A DNA stretch of 64,000 nt, from the NCBI RefSeq assembly GCF_003576645.1, contig NC_044930.1, forward strand, positions 12,039,512-12,103,511, given 5' to 3'. A program made the position numbers and the translations under genes. Under the pieces are notes generated by a model, which did not search any database, was not told where the DNA came from, and saw only the letters and a program-made list of their open reading frames with translations. The stretch is from Ipomoea triloba (lineage: Eukaryota > Streptophyta > Magnoliopsida > Solanales > Convolvulaceae). This document shows positions 24,364-34,663 of this stretch, in pieces; within the stretch, counting starts at the first letter, position 1; every line of letters begins with the position of its first letter.

Positions 24364-24692
24364 CTAATTTTTTGACAATGTTTAAATTTTATTTTTTTTT
24401 TAATAAACGCATTATAAACATCGATTTCTAAATTAAAGAAATGGAATGTTTTTTTTTTTTTTTGTAGCCGCTAATTTATTTTTATTTTAATAAGATCAAT
24501 ATAGTATGATACTTACTTTTTAATAATATATTCTAACATTTTCATAGATATTAATGGGGTTCGAACCTAAGACCTTTCTTATAGAAATTAATGGGTAAGT
24601 TAAAAGTTAACGGAATATTCTGTTACTAAAGTTTATACTAACGGAATGTTGGGTTACTTAAGGGAAGAAAATAATATAATAGAGGGTAAAGA
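23488..24692 (-). mobile_element. Helitron candidate, non-autonomous
   Basis: On the minus strand the 3' end is a hairpin cgcgcaatgcgcgcg (23512-23498), eight bases or so of A-rich spacer, and CTAG followed by T at 23488, the canonical Helitron 3' terminus. The 5' end is proposed at 24692 (tctttaccctctattatatt), supported by a homologous sequence in the other orientation at 17167. The interior has (TA)n at 24288-24361 and no Rep/helicase. The 3' end is fairly convincing, the 5' end is not. Confidence 0.5.
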
Positions 24693-24949
24693 AGGGTTAT
24701 CATAAAAAATTATATATATATTACAAAATTAAGGATTTATTCTGCCAAAAATAATCCCACCACAATTAGTACAAAACTAGTCCAGGGATTTGATTTACGA
24801 AAAATTAATCTTATCACAAACTTTGTACGAAATCAAGAACAATATATATCAAAATATATATCACAAGAGAGGGTTTCTAACTTGGCTGGTAGGTTGTAAC
24901 CCAACCGATGAACAAAAATGAAGAAGGGAAAGTCGTAGTCGTGTGCACA

Positions 24950-25196
24950 CCATTGTTGCAAAAATCACCGCCTAGGCGCTAGGCGCTCCTAGACCGAGGC
25001 AAATTGCTCCCTAGGCGTCCGCCTAGCGCCTAACTCGGCCGACTGGACCGAGTTGGCGGCCGATGAGCCGAATTTGGCCGAGTTAACTCGCCTAACTCGG
25101 CAGAGTTAGCCGAGTTAACTCGAGCGAGTCGGCCTTGTTAATTTTATTATTATATTTATATATATTTAAATTTATGTATTTATATAAGTAAGAGAA

Positions 25197-25275
<79 letters not shown>

Positions 25276-25412
25276 CATACACCCACACACATGAATTAAT
25301 TTTTTGTTTTTATAGGTCGCCGCCTAGAACCGCCTAGGCGCCGCCTAGACCGCTTAGGCGCTAGGCGCTAGTCTACCGCCCAACTAGCGCCTAGTGCCTA
25401 CTGTAACCATGG
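24950..25412. mobile_element. hAT non-autonomous element (family H1)
   Basis: The ends ccattgttgcaaaaatc and (reverse complement) ccatggttacagtaggc match the copy at 21409. The 8-bp flanks tgtgcaca (24942-24949) and tgtacaca (25413-25420) differ at one base, a slightly aged hAT target duplication. Subterminal DNA is rich in cctaggcg and cgagtt motifs; the centre is (TA)n (25201-25273). Inserted in or next to a Copia LTR. Confidence 0.8.
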
Positions 25413-25429
25413 TGTACACAGACTCTCCT

Positions 25430-26540
25430 TAAAACCGATTCGCCACCTTCCGATGGTGCTAGAAGCGTTGTGGCGTCGATCTCACAGGATAAAACGAACT
25501 ATGACCTTGGTGTTTGAGCACACAAACCAAGGCCCGATGAACGAGAACATAAGCTGAGCACTCCGATGTTTAACTTAACGGAAGATAATGGCAGAAATTT
25601 TCACTACGAACTACAGAACATTTTGAGGGTAGAGAGGAAAAGGAAAAGAGAAGGTTTTGAAGTTCCAAAACTCACGAACCAGAAATAATTTGCCACATCC
25701 AACAAGGGGTTTATATAGGGAAATGAAATTATTAGCTTCATAATGGCACATAAATCAAACATAAATTCAATTTCATATTGGATAGTAACAATTGAAACGG
25801 TTGTAATATCAAAGTTCACGAAATAATACGTAACTAATTCGTAACGATCATACACAACTTGGTTCAAACACCTGAGTGAACGAGAAGTCCATAACGCCAA
25901 CTGAGAAGCAACAATCAGACACCTCTCGCAGGAAAGAAGAAGCAACCTTGCGAAAGGTGCAAATAGGCACCAATTGCACCCCACGGGAGGTGCATGGAAG
26001 CACCTCTCGCAAGGTGCAATTGAGCACCCACGAGAGGTGCATTATGCACCTCTACAGAATATAATAAGCTTCCAACTGCTTCCAATACACAGCTGTAATA
26101 GTCATGTTTAAACCTGCTAGCTTAAACTTTAATTACACTATAATCCCACTAAACACTATGATTAGTGCCTTAAACATTAGATTAATTAGCCATTAAATAA
26201 GCCATTTGGGCGTTACTGTTAGTGCTCAATTCCCACATCCAATATTCATAATTAAGAAATTAAATCTTAATAACAAATGTAACATAGGTACCTCTCGTAG
26301 CACTAACCAAAGTGCTAAATAATTAGCACTAATTTGACTTCTCTCTAATAAGTTCACTTTGAGAATCAATTTCTCATTCATCTATTATCTATTTTGAGCG
26401 TACATTGTATCAAATATTTTCGTCTCACTACGAAGAGTGCAAATTCACTTTGACCCGACCTAAATCGAAAGTGAATCTCACATACATTTGTACCACAAAA
26501 TAGCCACTCAAAAATGCCATTTTGCTAAAAAATTCCAACA
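25430..26540 (-). mobile_element. Copia-type LTR (TGTTGGAA family)
   Basis: On the minus strand it opens at 26540 with tgttggaattttttagcaaa and shares a long diverged match with the LTR fragment at 7093. A TATA-like ctatataaacccc lies at 25709-25697. At 25918-26050 it has several copies of cacctctcgcaaggtgcaa-like words. The downstream boundary is uncertain, and no primer site or gag follows, so it looks like a solo LTR. Confidence 0.5.
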
Positions 26541-26958
26541 AAATTTTGCTCGCTTGAGTTTAAATTTGATCAAATTAAAGTTAAATTAAATTTTGATTAA
26601 ATAACACATGAACGACTCAACTCATTTACACTCCTACCAATTGTCATCCCTACTTAAACAAACCCTCAGATCTCACTATATTATATGATATTTGGCATAA
26701 ATCGTCATACTATTAATCACCATGACCTAGCTTAACCAGCAATTAATGATATACTCATTTAAAAATTATTTGCATAATTGTATCAGATGGTGTTAACTTA
26801 CGTGGGCAGGACTTATTTAGTATGATATATACGAACATTTCATTATGCAAAATAACTAAATAATTATTCGCCAACTAACTGCGAGCAGGAGAGTGTGAAC
26901 GCATAATTAAATAAAAATATACTTTTAACATACACATCGAAAAGACTAAAGTAAATGA

Positions 26959-26995
<37 letters not shown>

Positions 26996-27192
26996 GCATA
27001 GATTTGCATGCATGAGTCATGCCATTTTTTGATGAGCTACTTCTTTTGAATTTGTTGATTTCTGTAATTAATTTATTTTAAATAGGATAAAAACACGAGC
27101 AAGAATTCGTCTCAATCATCTTCGTGTGCTTGCCATTTGCCAACATTAAATTAGAAGGAACAAAAACCAAAGACACCTAATATTAAAAAAAT
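26541..27192. other. AT-rich intergenic sequence
   Basis: No gene recognised; contains an (ATT)n run at 26959-26995. Confidence 0.4.
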
Positions 27193-27747
27193 AAAATAAG
27201 GTTCAAATTAACCACTGAACAAAATCTGAAAGTGTAATAAGGTCAATGAATTAAAAAATAATGCAATTAGGCCACTAAACACTCCAAATATATGCAATTT
27301 CACCTGATAGCATGTTACCATCCATTTTATTAGGTTACCCGCTTACGTGGGTAGTGAGTTGGCATTTTAAAATAATTTTTAATAATAAACTTTTAAAATA
27401 TAAATTAAAATTTTTAAAAATTTAAAATTAAAAAAAAAAAAAAAAAGTCAGGGTGGGCGCCGACTATGTTGAACAACCGCCTGGTACTGTTGTATCCTCG
27501 TTCTCCATCGCTGGATTTGTCTCTCTTTCCTACAGCGCGTAATAGCGATGATCTCTAGCTACTAACGGCATTTGGCCGGCGACTCTGGTTCACCAGGTGA
27601 AGCAGCGACGACGTCGACGGCGAGGAGGAGCATGTGGCGATCAAGATTTGCGGCGGCTAGATCTCCCCGGCAAGCTTGACCGGCGACGTTACGTTCCTGG
27701 CTTCAAGATTTGTTTAGTTGTTTTGCAAAAGAAGTTGACTTTCGGTA

Positions 27748-27798
<51 letters not shown>

Positions 27799-28099
27799 TT
27801 AATTAATTAAATCTGATTCATTTGCAGGTTTCCGTGGCAAGGGTATTATTAATATTAAGGGGAGAATGGGGGATGGTCGCCCTTTTTTTAATTGTTTTAA
27901 TTTTTATTTTAATAATTTATTATTAAAAATATTTTAAAGCGCCAACACACCGTTCACGTAAGCAGGTAATATGATTAAATGGATGGTAACTTGTCATTAG
28001 GTGAAATTGCATACATTTAGAGTGTTCATTCTTTTTTGTTCAGTGACCTATTTGCACTTTTATTAGGTTACATTCAGTGGCCAATTTGAACCTTATTCC
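27193..28099. mobile_element. MULE-type element with GC-rich captured cargo (family M2)
   Basis: Long imperfect terminal inverted repeats (~200 bp): aataaggttcaaattaacca at the left, and ggaataaggttcaaattggc as reverse complement of the right end. The same ends bound the 553-bp element at 59885-60437, which has a clean 9-bp target duplication. Here the interior 27446-27745 is a GC-rich block (for example gaagcagcgacgacgtcgac) quite unlike the AT-rich arms and absent from the other copy, as in Pack-MULEs. No long open frame crosses it, so the captured gene is not identified. An (AAT)n run follows (27748-27793). Confidence 0.65.
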
Positions 28100-28614
28100 A
28101 AAAAAAAAAAAAAAAAAAAAAAAAGCAATAATATTACCTTTCTTAAACTGAAATGTTTTTTTTTTTACTATATAATACTCACTAATTGATACAACATTGA
28201 TTAAAATAAGAAAAATTATTTACTTGTCTTAATTAAAGTAAAAAAAAAATTAAAAGTAAAAAATTATGAGATCTTAATTGGTTTTCTTAAAAAAAAAATT
28301 AGAGTAAAAAATTTACATACTAATTAAATACGGAAAGACATTTAATACAATAATGACAAGTAATAATTTTTCGAAGGACTTGTAATCTCAAACATTTTAA
28401 AACTTTTAATTACTTCGCCTTTTGTAATCTCAAACATATTCGATCTCTTTTTTTAATTACTCATGATTTTTTCAAATAGTATTTGTTTTACATATTTTCA
28501 ATCTTTTTCCGTTTAAAAAATCAATGCCCTGACCATCGTAGTTGGATCATATTACCATCTATTTGAAATGATAAGAGACCTATCATCACACTACATAATA
28601 GTTGATGGAGTACT
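28100..28614. other. AT-rich intergenic sequence
   Basis: A- and T-rich DNA with a poly(A) run at 28100-28124; no gene recognised. Confidence 0.4.
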
Positions 28615-28912
28615 ATTGTGTGGAATACCTATGTGGATCACGATCCAAAAGAATGCAAACTATATTATTCTAAAATATAAAGTATATTATTCTAACTCAT
28701 AAAATACATTTTATAAATTATAAAATATATTATTCTAACCCAAAAATATATTATTCTAACACATAAAATACATTATGTTACCCCAGAAGATTTATTATTC
28801 TAACACATAAAATACATTATCTTACCCAAAAAAATTATTATTCTAACTCATAAACGGAAAAAAAATAGTGTAAAAACAACATTATTTTGAACTATGGTCC
28901 ACACATATGTCC
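28615..28912. mobile_element. MITE in the NAS copy 2 promoter (family M3)
   Basis: The left end attgtgtggaatacctatgtg and right end actatggtccacacatatg resemble the ggtccaca/tgtggacc ends of the small elements at 34664, 45511 and 61483. The interior is a run of variants of tattattctaacacataaaa. It ends only about 50 bp before the NAS copy 2 TATA box. Exact ends are not resolved. Confidence 0.5.
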
Positions 28913-28958
28913 ATCAAAATCATTTAATATAATGCATATCATTGGCCCCACAAGCATC

Positions 28959-28967
28959 AATAAATAG
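28959..28967 (+). promoter_or_regulatory. TATA box of NAS copy 2
   Basis: aataaatag within ccccacaagcatcaataaat, the block shared with NAS copy 1, 73 bp upstream of the ATG. The 5' leader also shares the words cctcatagtgtca just before the start codon. Confidence 0.6.
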
Positions 28968-29031
28968 AGACCTGTGGTCTGTGGAGGCCTCACCAGATCC
29001 GTAGTAAATTAACCTCATAGTGTCAGTCAGC

Positions 29032-30009
29032 ATGGGTTGCAAGAACAGCCAAAACCTTGTACAAAAAATCTGCGAATTGTACGATGAGATTTCAAGGTTG
29101 GAGGACCTGAAACCCTCCAAGGATGTGAACATGTTGTTCACACAGCTAGTCCACACGTGCATCCCTCCAAACCCAATAGATGTCTCTAAACTCTGCTCCA
29201 AAATCCAAGATATGAGGTCCAACCTCATAAGGCTCTGTGGTGAAGCTGAGGGCCTTCTTGAATCCCATTACTCCAATATTCTTGGTTCTCTCCCTGACCC
29301 CCTCCAAAACCTTTCCCTTTTCCCTTACTTTAACAATTACCTCAAACTAAGCCTCCTCGAGTTCGATCTCCTAAGTAGGCATTGCGGCGTCGCCCCGCCG
29401 CGTCGTCTCGCGTTTGTCGGGTCCGGCCCCTTGCCGTTATCTTCCATAGTTCTGGCCACGTGCCACCTCACGGCCACGGATTTCCACAACTACGACATTG
29501 ATCCCGCGGCGAGCTCCATGGCGGCGCGTTTGGTGGGCTCGGATCCGGGTCTCGCCCGCCGCATGTTCTTCCACACCGCGGACATCATGGGCGTCACGTG
29601 CGAGTTTAAGGACTATGATGTCGTGTTCCTGGCTGCCCTGGTGGGGATGGATAAGGAGGAAAAGGGGCGAGCTATAGACCACTTGGCTAAGTACATGGCT
29701 CCCGGGTCGGTCCTTGTGGTTCGGAGCGCCCACGGGGCACGGGCCTTCCTTTACCCTGTGGTGGAGCCTCGTGATCTCCGAGGATTCGAGGTTCTTACGG
29801 TGTACCATCCGACGGATGACGTTGTTAACTCCGTGATCGTGGCGCGGAAGATGTCGCTGCCGGTTTTTAATTCCTATGATCAAGGGGCGGCGGGGTCCGC
29901 TGTGGTGCTCCCAACCAAATGTTCTTGTGCTGAGATTCACGCCTTCAACCCACTCAATAAGTTGAGCATGATTGAAGAATTTTCACTCGATCAAGAACAA
30001 CTTTCTTGA
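29032..30009 (+). CDS. NAS: Nicotianamine synthase, copy 2
   Basis: Same reaction and role as copy 1. The 325-codon intronless frame starts at ATG 29032; the open frame extends four codons upstream to a GTG at 29020, which would not be used in a nuclear gene. The conserved blocks AFVGSGPLPLSSIVLAT, HNYDIDPAA (with the usual Asp, unlike copy 1), FLAALVGMDKEEK, RSAHGARAFLYPVV and CSCAEIHAFNPLNK are intact. The C terminus has nine more residues than copy 1 (FSLDQEQLS). By eye the first ~190 nt differ from copy 1 at roughly 15% of sites, while the next ~630 nt differ at about 4%, so the core has been kept similar or homogenised. No frameshift or stop; both copies look functional. Confidence 0.97.
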   Translation: MGCKNSQNLVQKICELYDEISRLEDLKPSKDVNMLFTQLVHTCIPPNPIDVSKLCSKIQDMRSNLIRLCGEAEGLLESHYSNILGSLPDPLQNLSLFPYFNNYLKLSLLEFDLLSRHCGVAPPRRLAFVGSGPLPLSSIVLATCHLTATDFHNYDIDPAASSMAARLVGSDPGLARRMFFHTADIMGVTCEFKDYDVVFLAALVGMDKEEKGRAIDHLAKYMAPGSVLVVRSAHGARAFLYPVVEPRDLRGFEVLTVYHPTDDVVNSVIVARKMSLPVFNSYDQGAAGSAVVLPTKCSCAEIHAFNPLNKLSMIEEFSLDQEQLS

Positions 30010-31532
30010 AGGAAAAAAAAGGCCGGGAATTGAACGATCCTAGTTCTATGCATGTCAACTCTTTATTAACGTAACCTTGGTCTCAGTTTCATACAACACT
30101 TGTCTTCTATAGTTCCATCCTATTTGCGGTTCCTATTTCAATATTTGTACTAGTTTCCCGTCCTATTTGTGTAATTGTATCCATCTTTCCTTATAAGTTG
30201 CAATCTCAATCAATTTCAAGAATGAGAAATGACACTTTAAGCAACTGAATTACTGTGATTTATATTTTCGATCCCAAGTGCTCGGTTGGATCGAGTGTGG
30301 AGACTCTTAAAGTTGGCAAATTTTATTGTGGACCACGGTCCATATATTAATTTGATCCATGAAATAAGTATGATTTTAATTACACTTCAGTTTTATTTGA
30401 AAATATTGTTCTATTTTTTAGCTTCATTTCCACACACTAGTTTCATTATAGTAATATCAAAGTATTATTTTAATTCTACTATAGTTTTATTTGACAACAT
30501 ACATTATTGTATGAACTCTACTTTGTAGTTTCATTTTCTACACAGACTAGTTTAATTATAATTTATAATAATGTTAAAGTATTATTTTAATTACACTCCA
30601 CGTTCATTTGTCGTCATTTCACAATATATATTGTGACTAGTTTAATTATAATATATATTGTGACTAGTTTAAGTATAATAATGTTAAAGTATTATTTTAA
30701 TTACACTCCACGTTCACTTGACAATATATGCTATTTTTTTTTGAGTACTATTGACTCGGTTACAATGTAGTATTTGTTCATAGCTACTTTCTCAACCAAA
30801 TGAAGCACAAAGAACCAATATCGCCTCCACTGAGGTTCAAACTCATCCCCTCCCATGTGAGAGTGCAACCGGGTGCCACTAGACCACAATGTTTTTGGCA
30901 AGTATCATTTTAATTATACTACAGTTTCATTTAACAATATACATTACGCTGTTGAATCAGCTCTCTCTTTTAGTTTCATTTTCTACATACAGTAGTTTCA
31001 TTTTTAGCAACACTAAAATGTCATTTTAATTATATTACAGTTTAATTTGACGATCATGGTCCACATAGCACTATGGACCATGGTTCACTGTATAACAATT
31101 GTTTAGAGTTAAGTATTTAACCTTTTTGGGAAGAGAGAAAAGGCATGACATGACTCATTGTGTATGTATAAATTTTGTTGAATGCTTAAAGACACCCAGT
31201 ATGTACTATCTTAATTATTATTATATTTATCGTTTGGATAATTGGGTGCAAAATCTTCAATTCTTTTCTTCATCTTCATACCTACTTCATTCCCTAAACA
31301 TTTTTTTGCACTGTATACTTTTTTGAAAACTTGCACTGTATACTTTTTTTTTTTTTTTGATAATAATCTCTCGAGACTAATTCATTGAATCATAAGCAGA
31401 AACGTTTATAAGAAAGAGTAATGGAATGGACAAACATTCCTTACAGTCAGATATAGAAACAAATTTTCTAACAATGTTATCTTAATATCTCGTTATTACA
31501 ATTTTTTACACTGTTTAAATAAACTATACTTT
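30010..31532. repeat. 3' flank of NAS copy 2 with imperfect ~110-bp repeats
   Basis: From about 30360 to 31060 the words tattattttaattacac, agttttatttgacaa and actagtttaattataat recur several times in diverged units, interrupted by a SINE at 30734-30894. No gene recognised. The unit ends carry ggtccat/ccatggtcca words like the small MITEs of the window. Confidence 0.45.
30734..30894 (-). mobile_element. tRNA-derived SINE (family S1)
   Basis: On the minus strand: tRNA-like head, degraded B box gagtttgaacctcagtgg, then ctttgtgcttcatttggttg, agaaagtagctatgaac, aaatactacattgtaaccga and an A-rich tail. It lies in the repeat region after NAS copy 2. Confidence 0.75.
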
Positions 31533-31819
31533 GGCCCTGTTTGGTAAATGGCTGTTATCTGATTGGGTTAGCTGTTTGGGTTAGAAGGTATAATTAGTTG
31601 ATAACATTAGCTGATTGTAAAAAGTTGTTTGATAGATTAGCTGTTAGCTGATAATTGTTTGGTATAATTTTTTTCTCAAAAAGCTAATTGAAAAGGCTGC
31701 TTTGAATAGCCTTTTGAATTTTAGTATTTTGGAGTTACAAAAAGCTTATTAACCAAACAACTAATAGTGGTCAAATAAGCCAAAATTGACTGATAGGCTG
31801 GTTATTTACCAAACAGGCC
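31533..31819. mobile_element. Tourist-like MITE
   Basis: ggccctgtttggtaaatggc at the left and, reverse complemented, ggcctgtttggtaaataacc at the right form terminal inverted repeats of a PIF/Harbinger (Tourist) type. The interior has repeated ttagctgat words. The flanking bases ttt on both sides may be the target duplication. 287 bp. Confidence 0.7.
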
Positions 31820-32337
31820 TTTATTAAAAACATTTGAGTTCAATTAAGAATTAGAAAAATGACTCACACCGTAAAATTTGGTCTTGATTATTTCATGAAA
31901 TTGAATGATTTGTGTGTAGGAATATGAAATTTATTGGGTCAAATAGATTAGTCATGTCTTGTGTTGGACGATACTTGGACCTATTTGAAATTTGCCAAGA
32001 TAATTGTTAATTATTCCCTGTACTGGGCTCTACCTTGGGTTTTGATTTTTGATTCAAAAATTATGTATGTGTAGTTAATATTTTATATGCTTTCAATTAA
32101 TAAATTAAAGATACATAATATGTTAAATGTATATTATGTGTCAACATTTGCGTGTATTTAATATATTATATTATTATAGTTAACATATTATGTGTATTCA
32201 ATTTATTTACACTCACATAATATATTAACTACAGACACATGATCCGAATGTCATTTTAGACCAAGGTAGATGGTATAATTTGCCAAGATAGTGTCAGTGA
32301 ATGATTTTTTTGTCAAATTAATTGGGTTAGTTAAATA
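31820..32337. other. AT-rich intergenic sequence
   Basis: Repeated words acataatatgttaa around 32100-32230; no gene recognised. Confidence 0.4.
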
Positions 32338-32565
32338 CTCCCTATGTCTCATTCTTTTTTTCTATTAACAAGGGATTGATTTAAAGTTATTTTTAATTCA
32401 ATTTTTTTATAATATTAAGTTTGGTATTAATATATAAAATTTATATATTTAGAAATTATATTCAAATATTATTAAATATAAAAAATCAAATTTAAAAGGA
32501 AAATAAACAATGAAAAAACAAATTATTTGATGAATGAATAGTAACAGGACATGGGACAAAGGGAG
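32338..32565. mobile_element. Stowaway MITE
   Basis: Ends ctccctatgtctcattc and (reverse complement) ctccctttgtcccatgt, flanked by TA on both sides (32336-32337, 32566-32567), the Tc1/mariner target duplication. 228 bp, AT-rich and non-coding. Confidence 0.8.
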
Positions 32566-32743
32566 TACTTAGTTATTTTAAAGCCCAAATGTTGATTAAC
32601 ATTGAATTATACTCCAACTGGAAAGTTTCGAGTGTGTAATCACTGGTTAATGGACTTTTGAGCTAATTAAATAGCATAGTCAATTTATTCAAAAAAAAAA
32701 AAAAAAAAGCATAGTCAACAAGATTGAGCTGATAAATAAGGGC

Positions 32744-33330
32744 AAATTATACTATGGAACATGGTCCATATTGAATTGTGAATCATGGATAAATATTTAT
32801 TTTTATTATATTATTGAAAGTTTATCTTTTTATACTTTTTTTTAATAATATACCAAATAATGAATCTTCAGTACACATACACACACAAACTTAAAAAAAA
32901 TAAACATTCAATTTATTAAAAATATATATAATGTTTTTGCTTGTATTGCATTTAGTTTTTTGGAATATGGTGCTTAGTTCATTATATTAATATTTGATTT
33001 TTAAGAATTCCCGGGTAAATTAGCAAAATATGTACTTTGTGACATGTTGAGAGTATTTTGGTTATATCTCTCTCATATAAAGTCCTATTTAGGTGATTCA
33101 AGTGTGTATGAAAGCAAAGAAATTCCTCTAGAACTTGAGTGTTTATAAATTTTATAGATCCAAGAAAAATCAAAGCCAAACTGCTAGGCAGGTTTCAACA
33201 TGCATAGGGAGACATCTTTACAAAATGCCAATAGTATTTTAGGCATATTTCTTTCATATAAAATCTAATTGAGGTGAATCAAGTGTCAATGAAAAGCTAA
33301 TACGATTCGCTACAAGTTTTTGTTCAAATC
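32744..33330. repeat. MITE fragment and a diverged duplication
   Basis: 32744-32790 matches one end of the M1 MITE family (ggcaaattatactatgga). Then two diverged copies of about 180 bp follow (roughly 33022-33130 and 33210-33320) sharing agtatttt, tctcatataaa and gtgattcaagtgt/gtgaatcaagtgt. No gene recognised. Confidence 0.45.
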
Positions 33331-33586
33331 TTCCAGAGATTCAAAAAAAATAAGGAAAAAATTATGATAGATTTCAACACACCCAAGGAAACGATCGTGT
33401 TTTGGCAGTGTCACCTTGATATGCCCGGAACAAGAAAAATAGCATATTTCGACATGCCCTCTGACACAGTTGTGTCGAGGGTGTGTTGATGATCCCAAAC
33501 TTCTTTTTAAGCGGTGTTTTAAAGAAAATTTTGAGGACTTCAACCACGCTTTAAGAGACAATTTACATCTCGGGAGAGTGTGGAAT

Positions 33587-33723
33587 TAATATTTGTTTGT
33601 AGATTAAATGAGTTTTTCTATGTTCATGAATTCCTTTATTGCTTCGTGATGTAGCTTAGGGAAGCACATGTAGTATTAATATTTGTTTGTAGATTAAATG
33701 AGTTTTTCTATATTCATGAATTC
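33587..33723. repeat. 48-bp direct duplication
   Basis: taatatttgtttgtagatta plus the following 28 bases occur at 33587-33634 and again at 33676-33723 with one difference (g/a). It lies just downstream (minus-strand sense) of the tRNA-like array. Confidence 0.75.
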
Positions 33724-33747
33724 AAAAATAAAAAACAAGGGATTCAA

Positions 33748-33821
33748 CACTAGAAAGAGGGCTTGAACCTCAAACCTTGTGGTTAAGAGCCACATGCTCT
33801 AACCAACTAAACTATTCTAGC
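33748..33821 (-). tRNA. tRNA-Asn-like copy A, anticodon CTT
   Basis: The 74-nt minus-strand sequence folds as a tRNA by eye: acceptor stem GCTAGAA/TTCTAGT, D loop AGTTGGTTA, anticodon stem TGTGG/CCACA, T loop TTCAAGC with one T-stem mismatch. The body is that of plant tRNA-Asn, but the loop CTCTTAA gives anticodon CTT (Lys codon AAG) instead of GTT. A run of six T lies about 15 nt downstream, suitable for Pol III termination. It may be a pseudogene; the D stem relies on wobble pairs. Confidence 0.5.
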
Positions 33822-33902
33822 TTTTATGTATAGAAATGCAAAATTAGTTTTATAACCATATTGGTTGACTGATTGTAATGCCAAAAAATAAAACTAGGGA
33901 AA

Positions 33903-33976
33903 CGCTAGAAGGAGGGCTTGAACCTCTAACCTTGTGGTTAACAGCCACATGCTCTAACCAAATAAGCTATTCTAAC
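33903..33976 (-). tRNA. tRNA-Asn-like copy B, anticodon GTT
   Basis: 74 nt, minus strand, loop CTGTTAA with the normal Asn anticodon GTT. Acceptor stem GTTAGAA/TTCTAGC pairs with one wobble. The D arm is altered (AGCTTATTTGG in place of the usual AGCTCAGTTGG) and the T stem has one mismatch, so it is probably a pseudogene. Confidence 0.5.
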
Positions 33977-34059
33977 TTCCGTGTTCAACAATGCAAAAAA
34001 CATTTTATAACCATACTAGTTGACTGATTGTAATGCCAAAAATGGAACTAGGGACTCAA

Positions 34060-34126
34060 CGCTAGAAAGAGGACTGAAACCTCGGGCCTTGTGGTTAAGG
34101 GCTACACTCTAACCAACTGAGCCAGC
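34060..34126 (-). pseudogene. tRNA-Asn-like pseudogene, copy C
   Basis: The minus strand has GCTGGCTCAGTTGG at the 5' end, lacking five bases between acceptor stem and D arm, and an anticodon arm with loop CCCTTAA (CTT) and a mismatched stem. The B box is also altered (ggtttcagtcc). Not expected to fold. Confidence 0.7.
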
Positions 34127-34224
34127 TTTTGTGTTCACTAATGCAAGAATCATTTTATAACAATACTGGTTGACTCATTGTAATGCCAAGAATAGAATCA
34201 GGGCAATTTTAAAATGGACTCAAT

Positions 34225-34279
34225 ACTAGGAGCCTTGTGGTTAACAACCACACGCTCTAACCAACTGAGCTATTCCAGC
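34225..34279 (-). pseudogene. tRNA-Asn-like pseudogene, copy D, 3'-deleted
   Basis: The 5' two thirds is the best match to plant tRNA-Asn (GCTGGAATAGCTCAGTTGG start, loop TTGTTAA, anticodon GTT), but the T arm is deleted: after ACCACAAGG comes CTCCTAGTATT. Confidence 0.75.
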
Positions 34280-34284
34280 TTTTT

Positions 34285-34663
34285 TATTTAATAATGCAAT
34301 CGATTATGTATCAAAAATATAGCTACGACACACATTAGATATCAGGGGCATACATGTAGATTGTAGAGTGAGCAACATCAAGTTGAGTTAGACTCCTTCC
34401 AAGCATGATTGAAGAAAGACAAGGATCTAGTTCATGAATATACTCATTCCTTGCAAAATACTTGAGTGTATTCTAATAAATCAGTGTGGCTGTGTGGACA
34501 CAAGTAATTTGTAAAATATAAGGTATACATGCTAGGTTAACATTTACACATTCTAACCAATTGAGGTTAACTACAATACATAGTTACGAAAACTTATATG
34601 ATTTAATAATAGCCTTTCAAATTTTAGCGAATAGTCATACTATATAAAAGATTTAAAAGGTGT
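34285..34663. other. Intergenic sequence without recognised features
   Basis: No gene recognised. The word aaccaattgaggttaacta near 34557 faintly echoes the tRNA-like units. Confidence 0.4.

Noticed and set aside
29020..29031. Upstream GTG start for NAS copy 2
   Set aside because: Plant nuclear genes start at ATG; the ATG at 29032 aligns with the start of copy 1.
33740..34290. CRISPR-like array because of regular ~150-bp spacing
   Set aside because: The repeated unit is a tRNA body with long, similar spacers in a plant nuclear context.
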